A stretch of 64,000 nucleotides of DNA from Haloactinopolyspora alba (lineage in GTDB: Bacteria > Actinomycetota > Actinomycetes > Jiangellales > Jiangellaceae), in contig NZ_PYGE01000001.1 in assembly GCF_003014555.1 (NCBI RefSeq), forward strand, positions 541,294 to 605,293. Direction: 5' to 3'. Both the position numbers and the translations under genes were made by a program. The notes under the pieces are model-generated. The model was given only the letters and a program-made list of their open reading frames with translations. It was not told where the DNA came from and did not search any database. Every line of letters begins with the position of its first letter. Position 1 is the stretch's first letter. Below, one piece after another: positions 17,568 through 25,731 of the stretch.

Positions 17568-18356
17568 ATGCAGACTTCCACCGTTCTGGTCACCGGCGGC
17601 ACGGGCACGCTGGGCAGCCTGGTCACGCCGATCCTGCTGGATGCCGGCCGGCAGGTACGGGTGCTCAGCCGCAGCAGCCGTCCGTCCGGTGACGGAATCG
17701 AGTACGTGTCCGGCGACCTGCTCGAGGGCGACGCGGCCCCACGCGCCGTGGACGGGGTCGAGACCGTCCTGCACCTCGCGGGCGGCGCCAACGCGAAGTC
17801 CGACCCGAAGGCGACGAGGAACCTGGTGCGGGCGGCGACGCGAGCCGGGGTGAACCACCTGGTCGGCATCTCGGTCGTCGGCGCCGATCGGGTCCCGGTG
17901 GGTTACTTCCGGAACAAGCTGGCCGTCGAGCGGATCGTCGCCGACTCGGAGCTGCCGTGGACGATGTTGCGCGCAGCCCAGTTCCACGACCTGGTGGTGG
18001 CGCTGGGGAACGCGCTGGCGAAGAGCCCCGTCGTGCCGGCCCCGACGAGCATGTGGTGGCAGCCGGTGGACGCGCGCGACGTGGCCACCCGGATCGCGGA
18101 ACTGACCCTCGGGGAACCGGCCGGGCTGGTCCCCGACATCACCGGACCGCGCGTGTACCCGCTGGGCGAGCTGATCCGCGGCTATCTGAGGGCGGCCGGC
18201 AAGCGCCGGTTGACGGTGCCGCTCCGGCTCCCCAGCAAGGCCGGTCGCGCCTTCCGCAACCAGGAGAACCTCGCACTCGAGGGAGCCCTCGTCGCCCAAC
18301 GCACCTGGGAAGATTTCCTGGCCGAACGCTTCGCCACCCCGGCTCACCCGTCGTAG
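17568..18356 (+). CDS. Atypical SDR / NmrA-like NAD(P)-binding oxidoreductase
   Basis: NAD(P)-binding Rossmann protein of 262 residues with the N-terminal TGGTGTLGS nucleotide loop, VLHLAGGANAKSD and GISVVGADRVPVGYFRNKLAVER (quoted as VPVGYFRNKLAVER), which carries the YxxxK-like pair. This matches the atypical SDR group that includes epimerase/NmrA-like proteins. The ATG at 17568 has GGAGGAG 10 bases upstream. It converges with bluB, the ends overlapping by 13 bases. Control by an ECF41 sigma factor is suggested by the upstream promoter. Confidence 0.85.
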   Translation: MQTSTVLVTGGTGTLGSLVTPILLDAGRQVRVLSRSSRPSGDGIEYVSGDLLEGDAAPRAVDGVETVLHLAGGANAKSDPKATRNLVRAATRAGVNHLVGISVVGADRVPVGYFRNKLAVERIVADSELPWTMLRAAQFHDLVVALGNALAKSPVVPAPTSMWWQPVDARDVATRIAELTLGEPAGLVPDITGPRVYPLGELIRGYLRAAGKRRLTVPLRLPSKAGRAFRNQENLALEGALVAQRTWEDFLAERFATPAHPS

Positions 18357-18991
18357 CGTTCGTGGTGCACCGCCTCGGACAGCGGACGCCGTCGCCGCCA
18401 TCCGTGCCGCTCGAGGTCCGGCGTGTCGGCGAGTTCGCTCACCGGTCCGAGGCACAGCCACGCGACCGGCCGCACACCGTCGGGCAGGCCGACGAGCGAG
18501 GCGAGGAACTCCTCGCGGTAGAAGCTGACCCAGCCCACACCGAGCCCTTCGGCGGTGGCGGCGAGCCAGAGGTTCTGGATGGCCAGGCAGACCGAGTACA
18601 GTCCGGCGTCGGCGATCGCGTGCCGGCCCAGCACGGCGGGTGAGCCGCGCGACGGGTCGTAGGTGACGACGACGCCGAGGCTGGACTCGAGGACGCCCTC
18701 GACCTTGATCTTCGCGAACGTCTGGCTGCGCTCGCCGGTCAGGGAGTCCGCGAACACGTCCCGCTCGGACCGGACGTGCTCGCGGAAGGTCTCCCGGGTC
18801 TGTTCGGAGCGCACGAGGACGAAGTCCCAGGGCTGGCTGAGCCCCACGCTCGGGGCGGAGTGCGCCGCGCCGAGCACCCGGTCGAGCACGTCGTCGGGGA
18901 CGGGTTCGCCGGTGAACTCCCCGCGGACGTCCCGGCGCCGCTGCAGCACCTGGTAGAACGCATCCAGTTCCGGTGCCAGTCCTGTGCTCAC
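18344..18991 (-). CDS. bluB: 5,6-dimethylbenzimidazole synthase BluB
   Basis: Flavin-destroying nitroreductase-fold enzyme that makes the lower ligand base of cobalamin from FMNH2 and O2. Family features: FYQVLQRRRDVRGEF at the N-terminus, APSVGLSQPWDFVLV, LGVVVTYDPSRG, the QNLWLAATAEGLGVGWVSFY region and a C-terminal WRRRRPLSEAVHHERYDG. The GTG at 18991 has AAAGGAG eight bases upstream; an in-frame ATG at 19024 forms an ATGA overlap with cobK and is an alternative. It forms an operon with cobK. A general nitroreductase is less likely. Confidence 0.93.
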   Translation of the reverse strand: MSTGLAPELDAFYQVLQRRRDVRGEFTGEPVPDDVLDRVLGAAHSAPSVGLSQPWDFVLVRSEQTRETFREHVRSERDVFADSLTGERSQTFAKIKVEGVLESSLGVVVTYDPSRGSPAVLGRHAIADAGLYSVCLAIQNLWLAATAEGLGVGWVSFYREEFLASLVGLPDGVRPVAWLCLGPVSELADTPDLERHGWRRRRPLSEAVHHERYDG

Positions 18992-19020
18992 TGTCGCAGC
19001 TCCTTTTCTCTCGGTGGACG

Positions 19021-19800
19021 TCATCCGGGGACGCCGCCACGTGTGGCGAACTCGACGAGGACGTGCCGCACGGCGCCGTCGACCGTCTCGACGGTGCGCG
19101 CCGGCGGCCGGGCCGGGCGGCGGATCATCAGCACCGGCAGCTCCAGCTGTCGCGCGGCCGCCAGTTTCGCGGTGGTCATGGTGCCGCCGCTGTCCTTGGT
19201 CACCAGCACGTCGACGTGGTGGCGTCGCAGCACCTCGAGTTCGCCGTCGACGGTGTACGGGCCGCGGTCGAGCACGACCTCGGCCCGGGGCGGCAGCGGA
19301 GGCTCCGGCGGGTCGACGCACCGGATCAGGAACCATGCCCGTTCGATCTCGGCGAATGCCGCAAGTCCCTGGCGGCCGCTGGTGAGGAAGACACGGCTGC
19401 CCAGATCGGGAACCAGCCGCGCCGCGTGTTCGACGGACTCGGCCCAGTGCCAGTCGTCGCCCGGCCCCGGCCACCAACCGGGCCGTTGCAGCCGCACCAG
19501 CGGCACGCCCGCGGCCTCGGCGCCGAAAACCGCCGACGTGCCGATCCGGGCCGCGAACGGATGTGTCGCGTCGACCACGCCCAGCGCACGCATCGACCGC
19601 AGCCAAGCCGCCAGCCCTTCGGGCCCGCCGAACCCGCCGACGCGGACCTCACCGGCCGGCAGCCGTGGTTCGCGCACCCGGCCCGCGAGCGACGTCACGA
19701 CCCGCCGCTCGTGCCGCTCCAGCTCGGCCGCGAGCGCTCGCGCCTCGCCAGTGCCGCCCAGCACCAGCACCGGGCGGCGCGCGTCGTCGCCGGCGTTCAC
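19021..19800 (-). CDS. cobK: Precorrin-6A reductase CobK
   Basis: NADPH-dependent reductase of the corrin macrocycle (precorrin-6A to dihydroprecorrin-6), 259 residues. Family landmarks are VLVLGGTGEARALAAEL at the N-terminus, VVDATHPFA, FLTSGRQGL and VLVTKDSGG near the C-terminus. The GTG start at 19800 follows TAGGAG. It is upstream of bluB and divergent from cbiD with only 29 bases between the starts. Confidence 0.94.
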   Translation of the reverse strand: MNAGDDARRPVLVLGGTGEARALAAELERHERRVVTSLAGRVREPRLPAGEVRVGGFGGPEGLAAWLRSMRALGVVDATHPFAARIGTSAVFGAEAAGVPLVRLQRPGWWPGPGDDWHWAESVEHAARLVPDLGSRVFLTSGRQGLAAFAEIERAWFLIRCVDPPEPPLPPRAEVVLDRGPYTVDGELEVLRRHHVDVLVTKDSGGTMTTAKLAAARQLELPVLMIRRPARPPARTVETVDGAVRHVLVEFATRGGVPG

Positions 19801-19829
19801 GTCATACTCCTACGGATGGACGGGCCACG

Positions 19830-20912
19830 ATGACCACCGAGCGGACCGGCACCGGCCTGCGCTACGGGTGGACGACGGGGGCGTGCGCCACCGCGGCGAC
19901 GACGGCCGCCTACACGGCGCTGCTGACCGGCGAGTTCCCCGACCCGGTGGAGGTCCGGCTGCCCAGGGACCGGTGCCCGGCTTTCGCGCTGGCGACCGAG
20001 CGGCTGGACGGCGACGCCGCCAGTGCCGGTGTGGTCAAGGACGCCGGTGACGACCCGGACGTGACGCACGGCGCGCTGATCGTCGCGACAGTCCGCCGCG
20101 GCCCCGCGGGCAGCGGCGTCACGTTCCGCGCCGGCGACGGCGTCGGCACGGTGACCAGGCCCGGACTGCCCCTCGACGTCGGCGAGCCCGCGATCAACCC
20201 GGTGCCGCGGAGGCTGATCCGCGAGGCCGTCGAGCGCGTCGCGTCCGCGCATGGTGGCGCTGGCGACGTCGACGTCGAGATCTCCATCCCGGACGGGGAG
20301 GAAATGGCTCGTTCCACGTGGAACCCCCGCCTGGGCATCGTCGGCGGCCTGTCGGTGCTGGGGACCACCGGCGTCGTCGTGCCGTACTCGTGCTCGGCGT
20401 GGATCGACAGCATCCGCCGCGGTGTCGACGTGGCTCGTGCCCTGGAGCTGCCGCACGTCGCCGGAGCGGTGGGCAGCACCTCCGAGCGGACGGTCCAGCA
20501 GCTGTACGCCCTGCCGGCCAGCGCCCTGCTGGACATGGGCGACTTCGCCGGAGCAGTGCTGAAGTACGTCCGCAGCCACCCCGTGCCGAGGCTCACCGTC
20601 GCCGGCGGCTTCGCGAAGATGGCCAAGCTCGCCGCGGGACACCTGGACCTGCACTCGGGACGCTCGCAGGTCGACTTCACGCTGCTCGCCCGGCTGACGG
20701 CCGAGGCCGGCCATGCCGAACCGGCCGAACGCGTCGCGGAGGCGAACACGGCCGTGCACGCGCTGGAGCTCGCCGCCGACGCGGGACTCGAGCTCGGCAC
20801 ACTGGTCGCCGCCCAGGCCCGCCGGACCGCCGCCGGGGTTCTCGGGGACGCGCCCGTCGCCGTCGACGTGGTGGTCGTCGACCGTGCCGGCACCGTCGTC
20901 GGGCGCAGCTGA
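19830..20912 (+). CDS. cbiD: Cobalt-precorrin-5B C1-methyltransferase CbiD
   Basis: SAM-dependent C1-methyltransferase of 360 residues. The signature is clear: LRYGWTTGACATAATTAAY at the N-terminus, DAGDDPDVTHGA, INPVPRRLI, the GGLSVLGTTGVVVPYS box and TVAGGFAKMAKLAAG. CbiD is the anaerobic-pathway enzyme; the aerobic counterpart CobF is not seen in the window even though CobG is. The ATG at 19830 has only a weak GGATGGAC upstream. It is convergent with cobM (17-base gap). Confidence 0.95.
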   Translation: MTTERTGTGLRYGWTTGACATAATTAAYTALLTGEFPDPVEVRLPRDRCPAFALATERLDGDAASAGVVKDAGDDPDVTHGALIVATVRRGPAGSGVTFRAGDGVGTVTRPGLPLDVGEPAINPVPRRLIREAVERVASAHGGAGDVDVEISIPDGEEMARSTWNPRLGIVGGLSVLGTTGVVVPYSCSAWIDSIRRGVDVARALELPHVAGAVGSTSERTVQQLYALPASALLDMGDFAGAVLKYVRSHPVPRLTVAGGFAKMAKLAAGHLDLHSGRSQVDFTLLARLTAEAGHAEPAERVAEANTAVHALELAADAGLELGTLVAAQARRTAAGVLGDAPVAVDVVVVDRAGTVVGRS

Positions 20913-20929
20913 CCCGTGCGACGAGCTCG

Positions 20930-21691
20930 TCACAGCGGAGCCGGCTGACCGGCGCGATCCCGGCCGGCCGAGTACAGGAAGCTGTCCGGGAACTTCTCCG
21001 CCGCCAGCACGCGGCCCACGAAGATCGTCGCCGCCCGGGTGATGCCGGCCGCGCGCAGCAGCCCGGCGATCTCGCCCAGCGTCCCGCGCACGACCTGCTC
21101 CTCCGGCTGGCTCGCGTGGGCGACGACCGTGGCCGGGCAGTCCGCGCCGTAGTGCGGCAGCAGCTCGTCCACCACCTGCTCGATACGGTTCACGGCGAGG
21201 TGCAGCGCCAGCGTCGCGCCGGTCGAGCCGAAACGCTCCAGTGTCTCGCCGTCCGGCATGGACGTCGAGCGCGCCTGGGCCCGCGTCAGCACCAGGCTCT
21301 GCCCGACCGTCGGCACCGTCAGCTCGCGTTTCAGAACCGCCGCGGCGGCGGCGAACGCCGGCACGCCGGGCACGACGTCGTACGGCACACCGGCCGCGTC
21401 GAGCCGGCGCATCTGCTCGGCGACGGCGCTGTAGACCGACGGGTCGCCGGAGGCCAGCCGTGCGACGTCGTCGCCGCGCCCGTGGGCGGCCACCAGCTCG
21501 TCGACGATCTCGTCCAGGGTGAGATCGGCGGTGTCGACCAGCCGGGCGCCGTCCGGGCAGTGCGCCAGGAGGTCGGTCGGCGTCAGGCTGCCCGGGTACA
21601 GGCAGACCTGGCAACGTTCCAGCAGGTCACGGCCGCGGACCGTGATCAGGTCGGCGGCACCCGGTCCGGCGCCGATGAAGTGGACAGTCAC
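20930..21691 (-). CDS. cobM: Precorrin-4 C11-methyltransferase CobM/CbiF
   Basis: Tetrapyrrole methylase that methylates C11 of precorrin-4. The 253 residues include VHFIGAGPGAADLITVRG, VCLYPGSLTP, ARLASGDPSVYSAVAEQ and VPYDVVPGVPAFAAAAA, all CobM/CbiF marks. The GTG start at 21691 overlaps the cobL stop (GTGA) and has AAGGAG six bases upstream. Operon with cobL. Confidence 0.96.
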   Translation of the reverse strand: MTVHFIGAGPGAADLITVRGRDLLERCQVCLYPGSLTPTDLLAHCPDGARLVDTADLTLDEIVDELVAAHGRGDDVARLASGDPSVYSAVAEQMRRLDAAGVPYDVVPGVPAFAAAAAVLKRELTVPTVGQSLVLTRAQARSTSMPDGETLERFGSTGATLALHLAVNRIEQVVDELLPHYGADCPATVVAHASQPEEQVVRGTLGEIAGLLRAAGITRAATIFVGRVLAAEKFPDSFLYSAGRDRAGQPAPL

Positions 21692-22950
21692 CCGTTCTCC
21701 TTCACGAGACTCCATTGCGTCAACCCGCGCGCCGGCTCCCAGCCGGTCATCGCGCCCAGCGGCGCCGCCCGTTCGAGGCGGTGGCGGAGCAGCTCTCCGC
21801 CGTGCCGGGCGCGGGCGTCGGCGAGCACCGCCTCGGCCTCCAGCGTCACCGCGTGCGCGACGAGCCTGCCGCCCGGCACGGCCGCCTCGACGCACGCGTC
21901 GACCACGCCCGGCGCGCTCACGCCGCCGCCGACGAACACCGCGTCCGGCGCGGCCTCGGCGGCCAGCTCCGCCAACGCGTCCGGTGCGTGGCCGCGCACG
22001 ACCCGCAACCCCGGCACGCCGAGCCGCTCGGCGTTGCGGCCGATCCGGTCGGCCCGGTCGTCGCGCGGCTCGACAGCCACGGCGCGGTTGTCCGGGTGCG
22101 CGCGCATCCACTCGATGGCGACGCTGCCGCTCCCGGAGCCGACGTCCCACAGCAGCTGTCCCGGCACCGGCACCAGCCGGGCCAGGCACGAGGCCCGCGC
22201 GTCGCGCTTGGTCAACTGCCCGTCGTGTTCGAACGCGTCGTCGGGCAGGCCCGGAACGGTGGACATCGGTGTCGCGCCCTCGTCGAGCAGGCACTCGACG
22301 GCCACCACGTTCAGCGCCGCGCCCGGCGGATGCTCCCAGCCCGCCGCCGTGCCGTCCAGACGACGTTCGCCCTCGGCCGCGAGGTTCTCCAGGACGTGCA
22401 GTCGGCTGCGGCCGTAGCCCACGGCGGTGACGAGATCGGCGACGGCGGCCGGCGTGGCCCCGTCGGCACTGAGCACCAGGAGACGGCGCCCCGGCGCCAA
22501 TGCACGGGCAACGGCCCGGACGCTGCGGCCGACCACGCTGACCACCTCGGTCCGTTCCGCCGACCAGCCCAGCCGGGCGCGCGCCAGCGTGACCGACGAC
22601 ACCGTGGGCAGCACCCGCACCGCATCGCTGCCGAACAGCTCCACCAACGTGGTGCCGATACCGCTGAGCAGCGGGTCACCGCTGGCCAGAACAGCCAGCC
22701 GGCGACCCGCGTGCTCCTCGAACAGGGCGGCGAGGCCCGGACGCAGCGGCCGCGGCCAGGGCACCTTGACCACGTCGGTGAGCGGCACCAGGTCGAGGTG
22801 ACGCTCACCACCGACCAGCACGTCCGCGGACTCGACGACGCCCCGTGCCTGCTCGGTCAGACCACCCCAGCCATCTGCGCCGATGCCCACGACGGACAGC
22901 ACACCGGGCGGTGTGGCGGCGGAGTTCGGCGGTTGGCACACGGCTTTCAC
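21688..22950 (-). CDS. cobL: Precorrin-6Y C5,15-methyltransferase (decarboxylating) CobL (CbiE-CbiT fusion)
   Basis: Bifunctional enzyme: the N-terminal CbiE-type methylase (about 18-220; LSVVGIGADGWGGLTEQA, AVLASGDPLLSGIGTTL) and the C-terminal CbiT-type Rossmann methyltransferase (about 240-420; LTKRDARASCLARL, LLWDVGSGSGSVAIEWMR, DAVFVGGGV). It methylates C5 and C15 and decarboxylates the C12 acetate. The start is uncertain: GTG at 22950, 22941 or 22902 would all keep the CbiE core. It is divergent from cobB with about 29 bases between starts. Confidence 0.94.
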   Translation of the reverse strand: MKAVCQPPNSAATPPGVLSVVGIGADGWGGLTEQARGVVESADVLVGGERHLDLVPLTDVVKVPWPRPLRPGLAALFEEHAGRRLAVLASGDPLLSGIGTTLVELFGSDAVRVLPTVSSVTLARARLGWSAERTEVVSVVGRSVRAVARALAPGRRLLVLSADGATPAAVADLVTAVGYGRSRLHVLENLAAEGERRLDGTAAGWEHPPGAALNVVAVECLLDEGATPMSTVPGLPDDAFEHDGQLTKRDARASCLARLVPVPGQLLWDVGSGSGSVAIEWMRAHPDNRAVAVEPRDDRADRIGRNAERLGVPGLRVVRGHAPDALAELAAEAAPDAVFVGGGVSAPGVVDACVEAAVPGGRLVAHAVTLEAEAVLADARARHGGELLRHRLERAAPLGAMTGWEPARGLTQWSLVKENG

Positions 22951-22979
22951 GCTAGCGTGCGTCCGGCACACTGAACGCC

Positions 22980-24434
22980 ATGGCCCTCTCCGTGCAGGAC
23001 GCCGCGCTGCCGCGTCTCGTGCTCGCCGCGCCGGCCTCCGGGCACGGGAAAACGACCGTCGCCACGGGCCTGATGGCGGCGCTGACCAGCAGCGGAATGG
23101 AAGTCTCCGGCCACAAGGTCGGCCCCGACTACATCGACCCGAGCTATCACGCCCTCGCGACCGGCCGGGCCGGCCGCAACCTCGACCCACACCTGCAGGG
23201 CACGGAGCGGATCGTGCCGCTGCTGCGCCACGGCGCCGCCCGCCCGCGCCCGGCCGAGATCGCCGTCGTCGAGGGCGTCATGGGACTGTTCGACGGCGCG
23301 CTCGGCACCGAGGGGTTCGCGTCGACCGCACACGTCGCCCGGCTGACCGCCTCACCCGTCGTGCTGGTCGTGGACGCCAGCGCCGCGGCGCGCAGTGTCG
23401 CCGCCCTGGTCCACGGGTTCGCCACGTTCGACCCGGGGGTGCACGTCGCCGGCGTGATCCTGAACAAGGTCGGCTCACCCCGGCACGAGGCGGAGCTGCG
23501 CGCGAGCCTGGACTCGATCGGGATGCCCGTGCTCGGCGCGCTGCACCGCTCGGACGCGGTCAGCGCACCCAGCCGGCACCTGGGTCTGGTGCCGGTGCAC
23601 GAGCGCCACCGCGAATCCGGCCACCTGCTCGACGCGCTACGGGCGTGGATCGCCGACGGTGTCGACCTCGAGGCGCTCGTCCGGGTGGCCCGTACCGCCG
23701 GGGCGCTCACCGAGCCCGAGTGGGACCCGGCGGCGGCGCTGGGGACCGGCGCCGTGCCGACGGGGCCAACTCCGACCACGCCGAGCGGGCCGCGGCCGGT
23801 GGTCGCCGCCGCCGCGGGAGCGGCGTTCACGTTCCGCTACGCCGAGAACGTCGAACTGCTCGAGGCCGCGGGCGTGGACGTCGTCGACATCGACCCGACG
23901 CACGACGAGGTCCTGCCGGACGGGTGCTCCGGGCTGTACTTCGGCGGTGGGTTCCCCGAGGTGCACGCCGCGCCCCTGGCCGAGAACGCCCCGCTGCGCA
24001 GGGCCGTCGCGCACGCCGCCGGCCGGATGCCGGTGGTCGCGGAGTGTGCGGGACTCACCTACCTGTGCCGCGAGCTCGACGGGCAGCCGATGGCCGGCGT
24101 GTTGGACGCCTCGGCCCGGATGACCGAGCGGCGCACCCTCGGGTACCGCACCGCGACGGCGGCCGGCGACAACGTGCTGGCCGCCACCGGGGACGACGTC
24201 ACCGGGCACGAGTTCCACCGCACCCGGGTGACCCCCGACGCGGGCCCGGCTCCTGCGTGGTTGCTGGCGGCCGGCCCCGGCCGGGGCGACGGCGATGCTG
24301 CCGCGACCGGCACGCCGGAGGGGTTCGCCGGACCGCTGCTGCACGCGTCGTACCTGCACGTCCACTGGGCCGGCCGGACGTCGCTGCCCGCCCGGTTCGC
24401 CGCCGCGGCACGACGAGCACAGCACGCGACGTAA
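22980..24434 (+). CDS. cobB: Hydrogenobyrinate/cobyrinate a,c-diamide synthase CobB/CbiA
   Basis: ATP- and glutamine-dependent amidase of the a and c side chains. The 484-residue protein has the DTBS-like N-terminal domain with P-loop APASGHGKTT and GPDYIDPSYH, VVEGVMGLFDG, and a C-terminal class I amidotransferase domain with LYFGGGFPEVHA, the nucleophile Cys in AECAGLTYL and the HASYLHVHWAG region. It is divergent from cobL and followed by the third riboswitch. Confidence 0.96.
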   Translation: MALSVQDAALPRLVLAAPASGHGKTTVATGLMAALTSSGMEVSGHKVGPDYIDPSYHALATGRAGRNLDPHLQGTERIVPLLRHGAARPRPAEIAVVEGVMGLFDGALGTEGFASTAHVARLTASPVVLVVDASAAARSVAALVHGFATFDPGVHVAGVILNKVGSPRHEAELRASLDSIGMPVLGALHRSDAVSAPSRHLGLVPVHERHRESGHLLDALRAWIADGVDLEALVRVARTAGALTEPEWDPAAALGTGAVPTGPTPTTPSGPRPVVAAAAGAAFTFRYAENVELLEAAGVDVVDIDPTHDEVLPDGCSGLYFGGGFPEVHAAPLAENAPLRRAVAHAAGRMPVVAECAGLTYLCRELDGQPMAGVLDASARMTERRTLGYRTATAAGDNVLAATGDDVTGHEFHRTRVTPDAGPAPAWLLAAGPGRGDGDAAATGTPEGFAGPLLHASYLHVHWAGRTSLPARFAAAARRAQHAT

Positions 24435-24477
24435 CGGCGGTTGCGGACGGCATCCGGCGGACCGGTACAGTGTCGCC

Positions 24478-24645
24478 TGCCGTGGTGCACGGGAAGCCGG
24501 TGCGATACCGGAGCGGCCCTCGCCACTGTGATCGGGAAGTCCCCGGCCGTTCCCCGCAAGGGGAGCCACTGGGCAGCGACGACGCTGCCCGGGAAGGTAG
24601 GCCGGACGACGTCGACCCGTCAGCCAGGAGACCGGCCACGGCATC
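24478..24645 (+). ncRNA. Cobalamin (AdoCbl) riboswitch upstream of btuFCD
   Basis: The aptamer boxes are GGGAAGCCGGTGCGATACCGG, CTCGCCACTGTGATCGGGAA, GCCCGGGAAGGTAGGCC and CGTCAGCCAGGAGACCGGCC. The sequence is nearly the same as the cobG riboswitch through the expression hairpin. It would shut down cobalamin uptake and the downstream chelatase and adenosyltransferase genes when AdoCbl is plentiful. Confidence 0.95.
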
Positions 24646-24655
24646 GGAAGCTGCA

Positions 24656-24673
24656 TTCCACGAGGTGATGGAA
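24656..24673 (+). promoter_or_regulatory. Riboswitch expression platform: Shine-Dalgarno in a hairpin loop (btuF)
   Basis: TTCCA (24656-24660) pairs with TGGAA (24669-24673); the loop is CGAGGTGA, identical to that before cobG. The btuF ATG is 11 bases further on, also as in cobG. Confidence 0.5.
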
Positions 24674-24684
24674 AGGCGGTCCCC

Positions 24685-25731
24685 ATGGCCGTAGCTGCAC
24701 GTGCCCTGCCGATCTCCCGACGCGTCGTCGTGCTGTGCCTGTCCGGCGGGCTGCTGCTCGCCGCGTGCGGCACCGACGAACCCGCGACGACCTCCGACGA
24801 CGAGGCGTCACCGCCGTCGTCGTCATCCGCGCCGGACCGGGCGGAACCCGTCGCCGCGGAACGGGTGACCCTCGACAACTGTGGTGTCGAGGTCACGATC
24901 GACGCACCGCCGGAACGCGTCGTCACGATGAACCAGGCCGCCACCGAGGTGCTGCTGACACTGGGTCTGCAGGACCGCATGGTCGGCACCGCCTACCTCG
25001 ACGACGAGATCCTGCCCGGCCTCGCCCACGCGTACGACGCCGTCCCGGTGCTGGCCGACGGCTACCCGTCGTCAGAGACCGTGCTGGACACCGACCCCGA
25101 GCTGGTCTACGGCGCCTACCCGAGCGCGTTCACGGCGGAGAACGCCGGTGAGCGTGCCGCCCTGTCCGATGTGGGCGTCGCCAGCTACCTGTCCCCCAGC
25201 GCCTGCCCGGGCCGGCCCGACGACGAGCCGCTGGGCATCGAGACCGTCTGGCGGGAGTTCCGCGAGATCGGCGCGATCTTCGGTGCCGGGGAGGCCGCCG
25301 ATCGTCTCGTCGCCGAACAGAGGGCCCGGCTGGACGACGCACTCACGGCCGCCGGCGAGCACGGCTCCACCGAGGTGATGTGGTGGGACGGCGGCACCGA
25401 CGTGCCCACCGTCGGCGGCTGCTGCGGCGCGCCCGCGATGATCATGCGGGCGGCCGGCGCCACCAACGTCTTCGCCGACGTCGACGGTGCGTGGGCGGAC
25501 GTGAGCTGGGAGCAGGTCGCCGAGCGCGCGCCCGACGTGATCGTGCTGGTGGACGCGGACTGGAGCACCGCCGCCGAGAAGCGCGACCTGATCGAATCCA
25601 CCCCGGCGGTACGCGACCTGCCCGTGGTCCGCGAGGGCCGGTTCGTGGTGATCCCGTTCTCGGCGACCACGCCTGGCGTCCGCAACGTCGACGCGATCGT
25701 CGAGTTGATCGACGGCCTCGAAGGATCCTGA
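24685..25731 (+). CDS. btuF: Cobalamin ABC transporter substrate-binding lipoprotein
   Basis: Periplasmic-binding lipoprotein of the BtuF/FepB type (348 residues): signal with LLLAACG lipobox (Cys28), Ser/Glu-rich tether, then a PBP domain with ERVVTMNQAATEVLLTLG and later APDVIVLVDADW. It is the first gene of an operon with permease and ATPase (TGATG overlap), directly behind a cobalamin riboswitch. That position supports a corrinoid substrate over an iron siderophore, though cobalt complexes or other corrinoids are possible. Confidence 0.9.
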   Translation: MAVAARALPISRRVVVLCLSGGLLLAACGTDEPATTSDDEASPPSSSSAPDRAEPVAAERVTLDNCGVEVTIDAPPERVVTMNQAATEVLLTLGLQDRMVGTAYLDDEILPGLAHAYDAVPVLADGYPSSETVLDTDPELVYGAYPSAFTAENAGERAALSDVGVASYLSPSACPGRPDDEPLGIETVWREFREIGAIFGAGEAADRLVAEQRARLDDALTAAGEHGSTEVMWWDGGTDVPTVGGCCGAPAMIMRAAGATNVFADVDGAWADVSWEQVAERAPDVIVLVDADWSTAAEKRDLIESTPAVRDLPVVREGRFVVIPFSATTPGVRNVDAIVELIDGLEGS

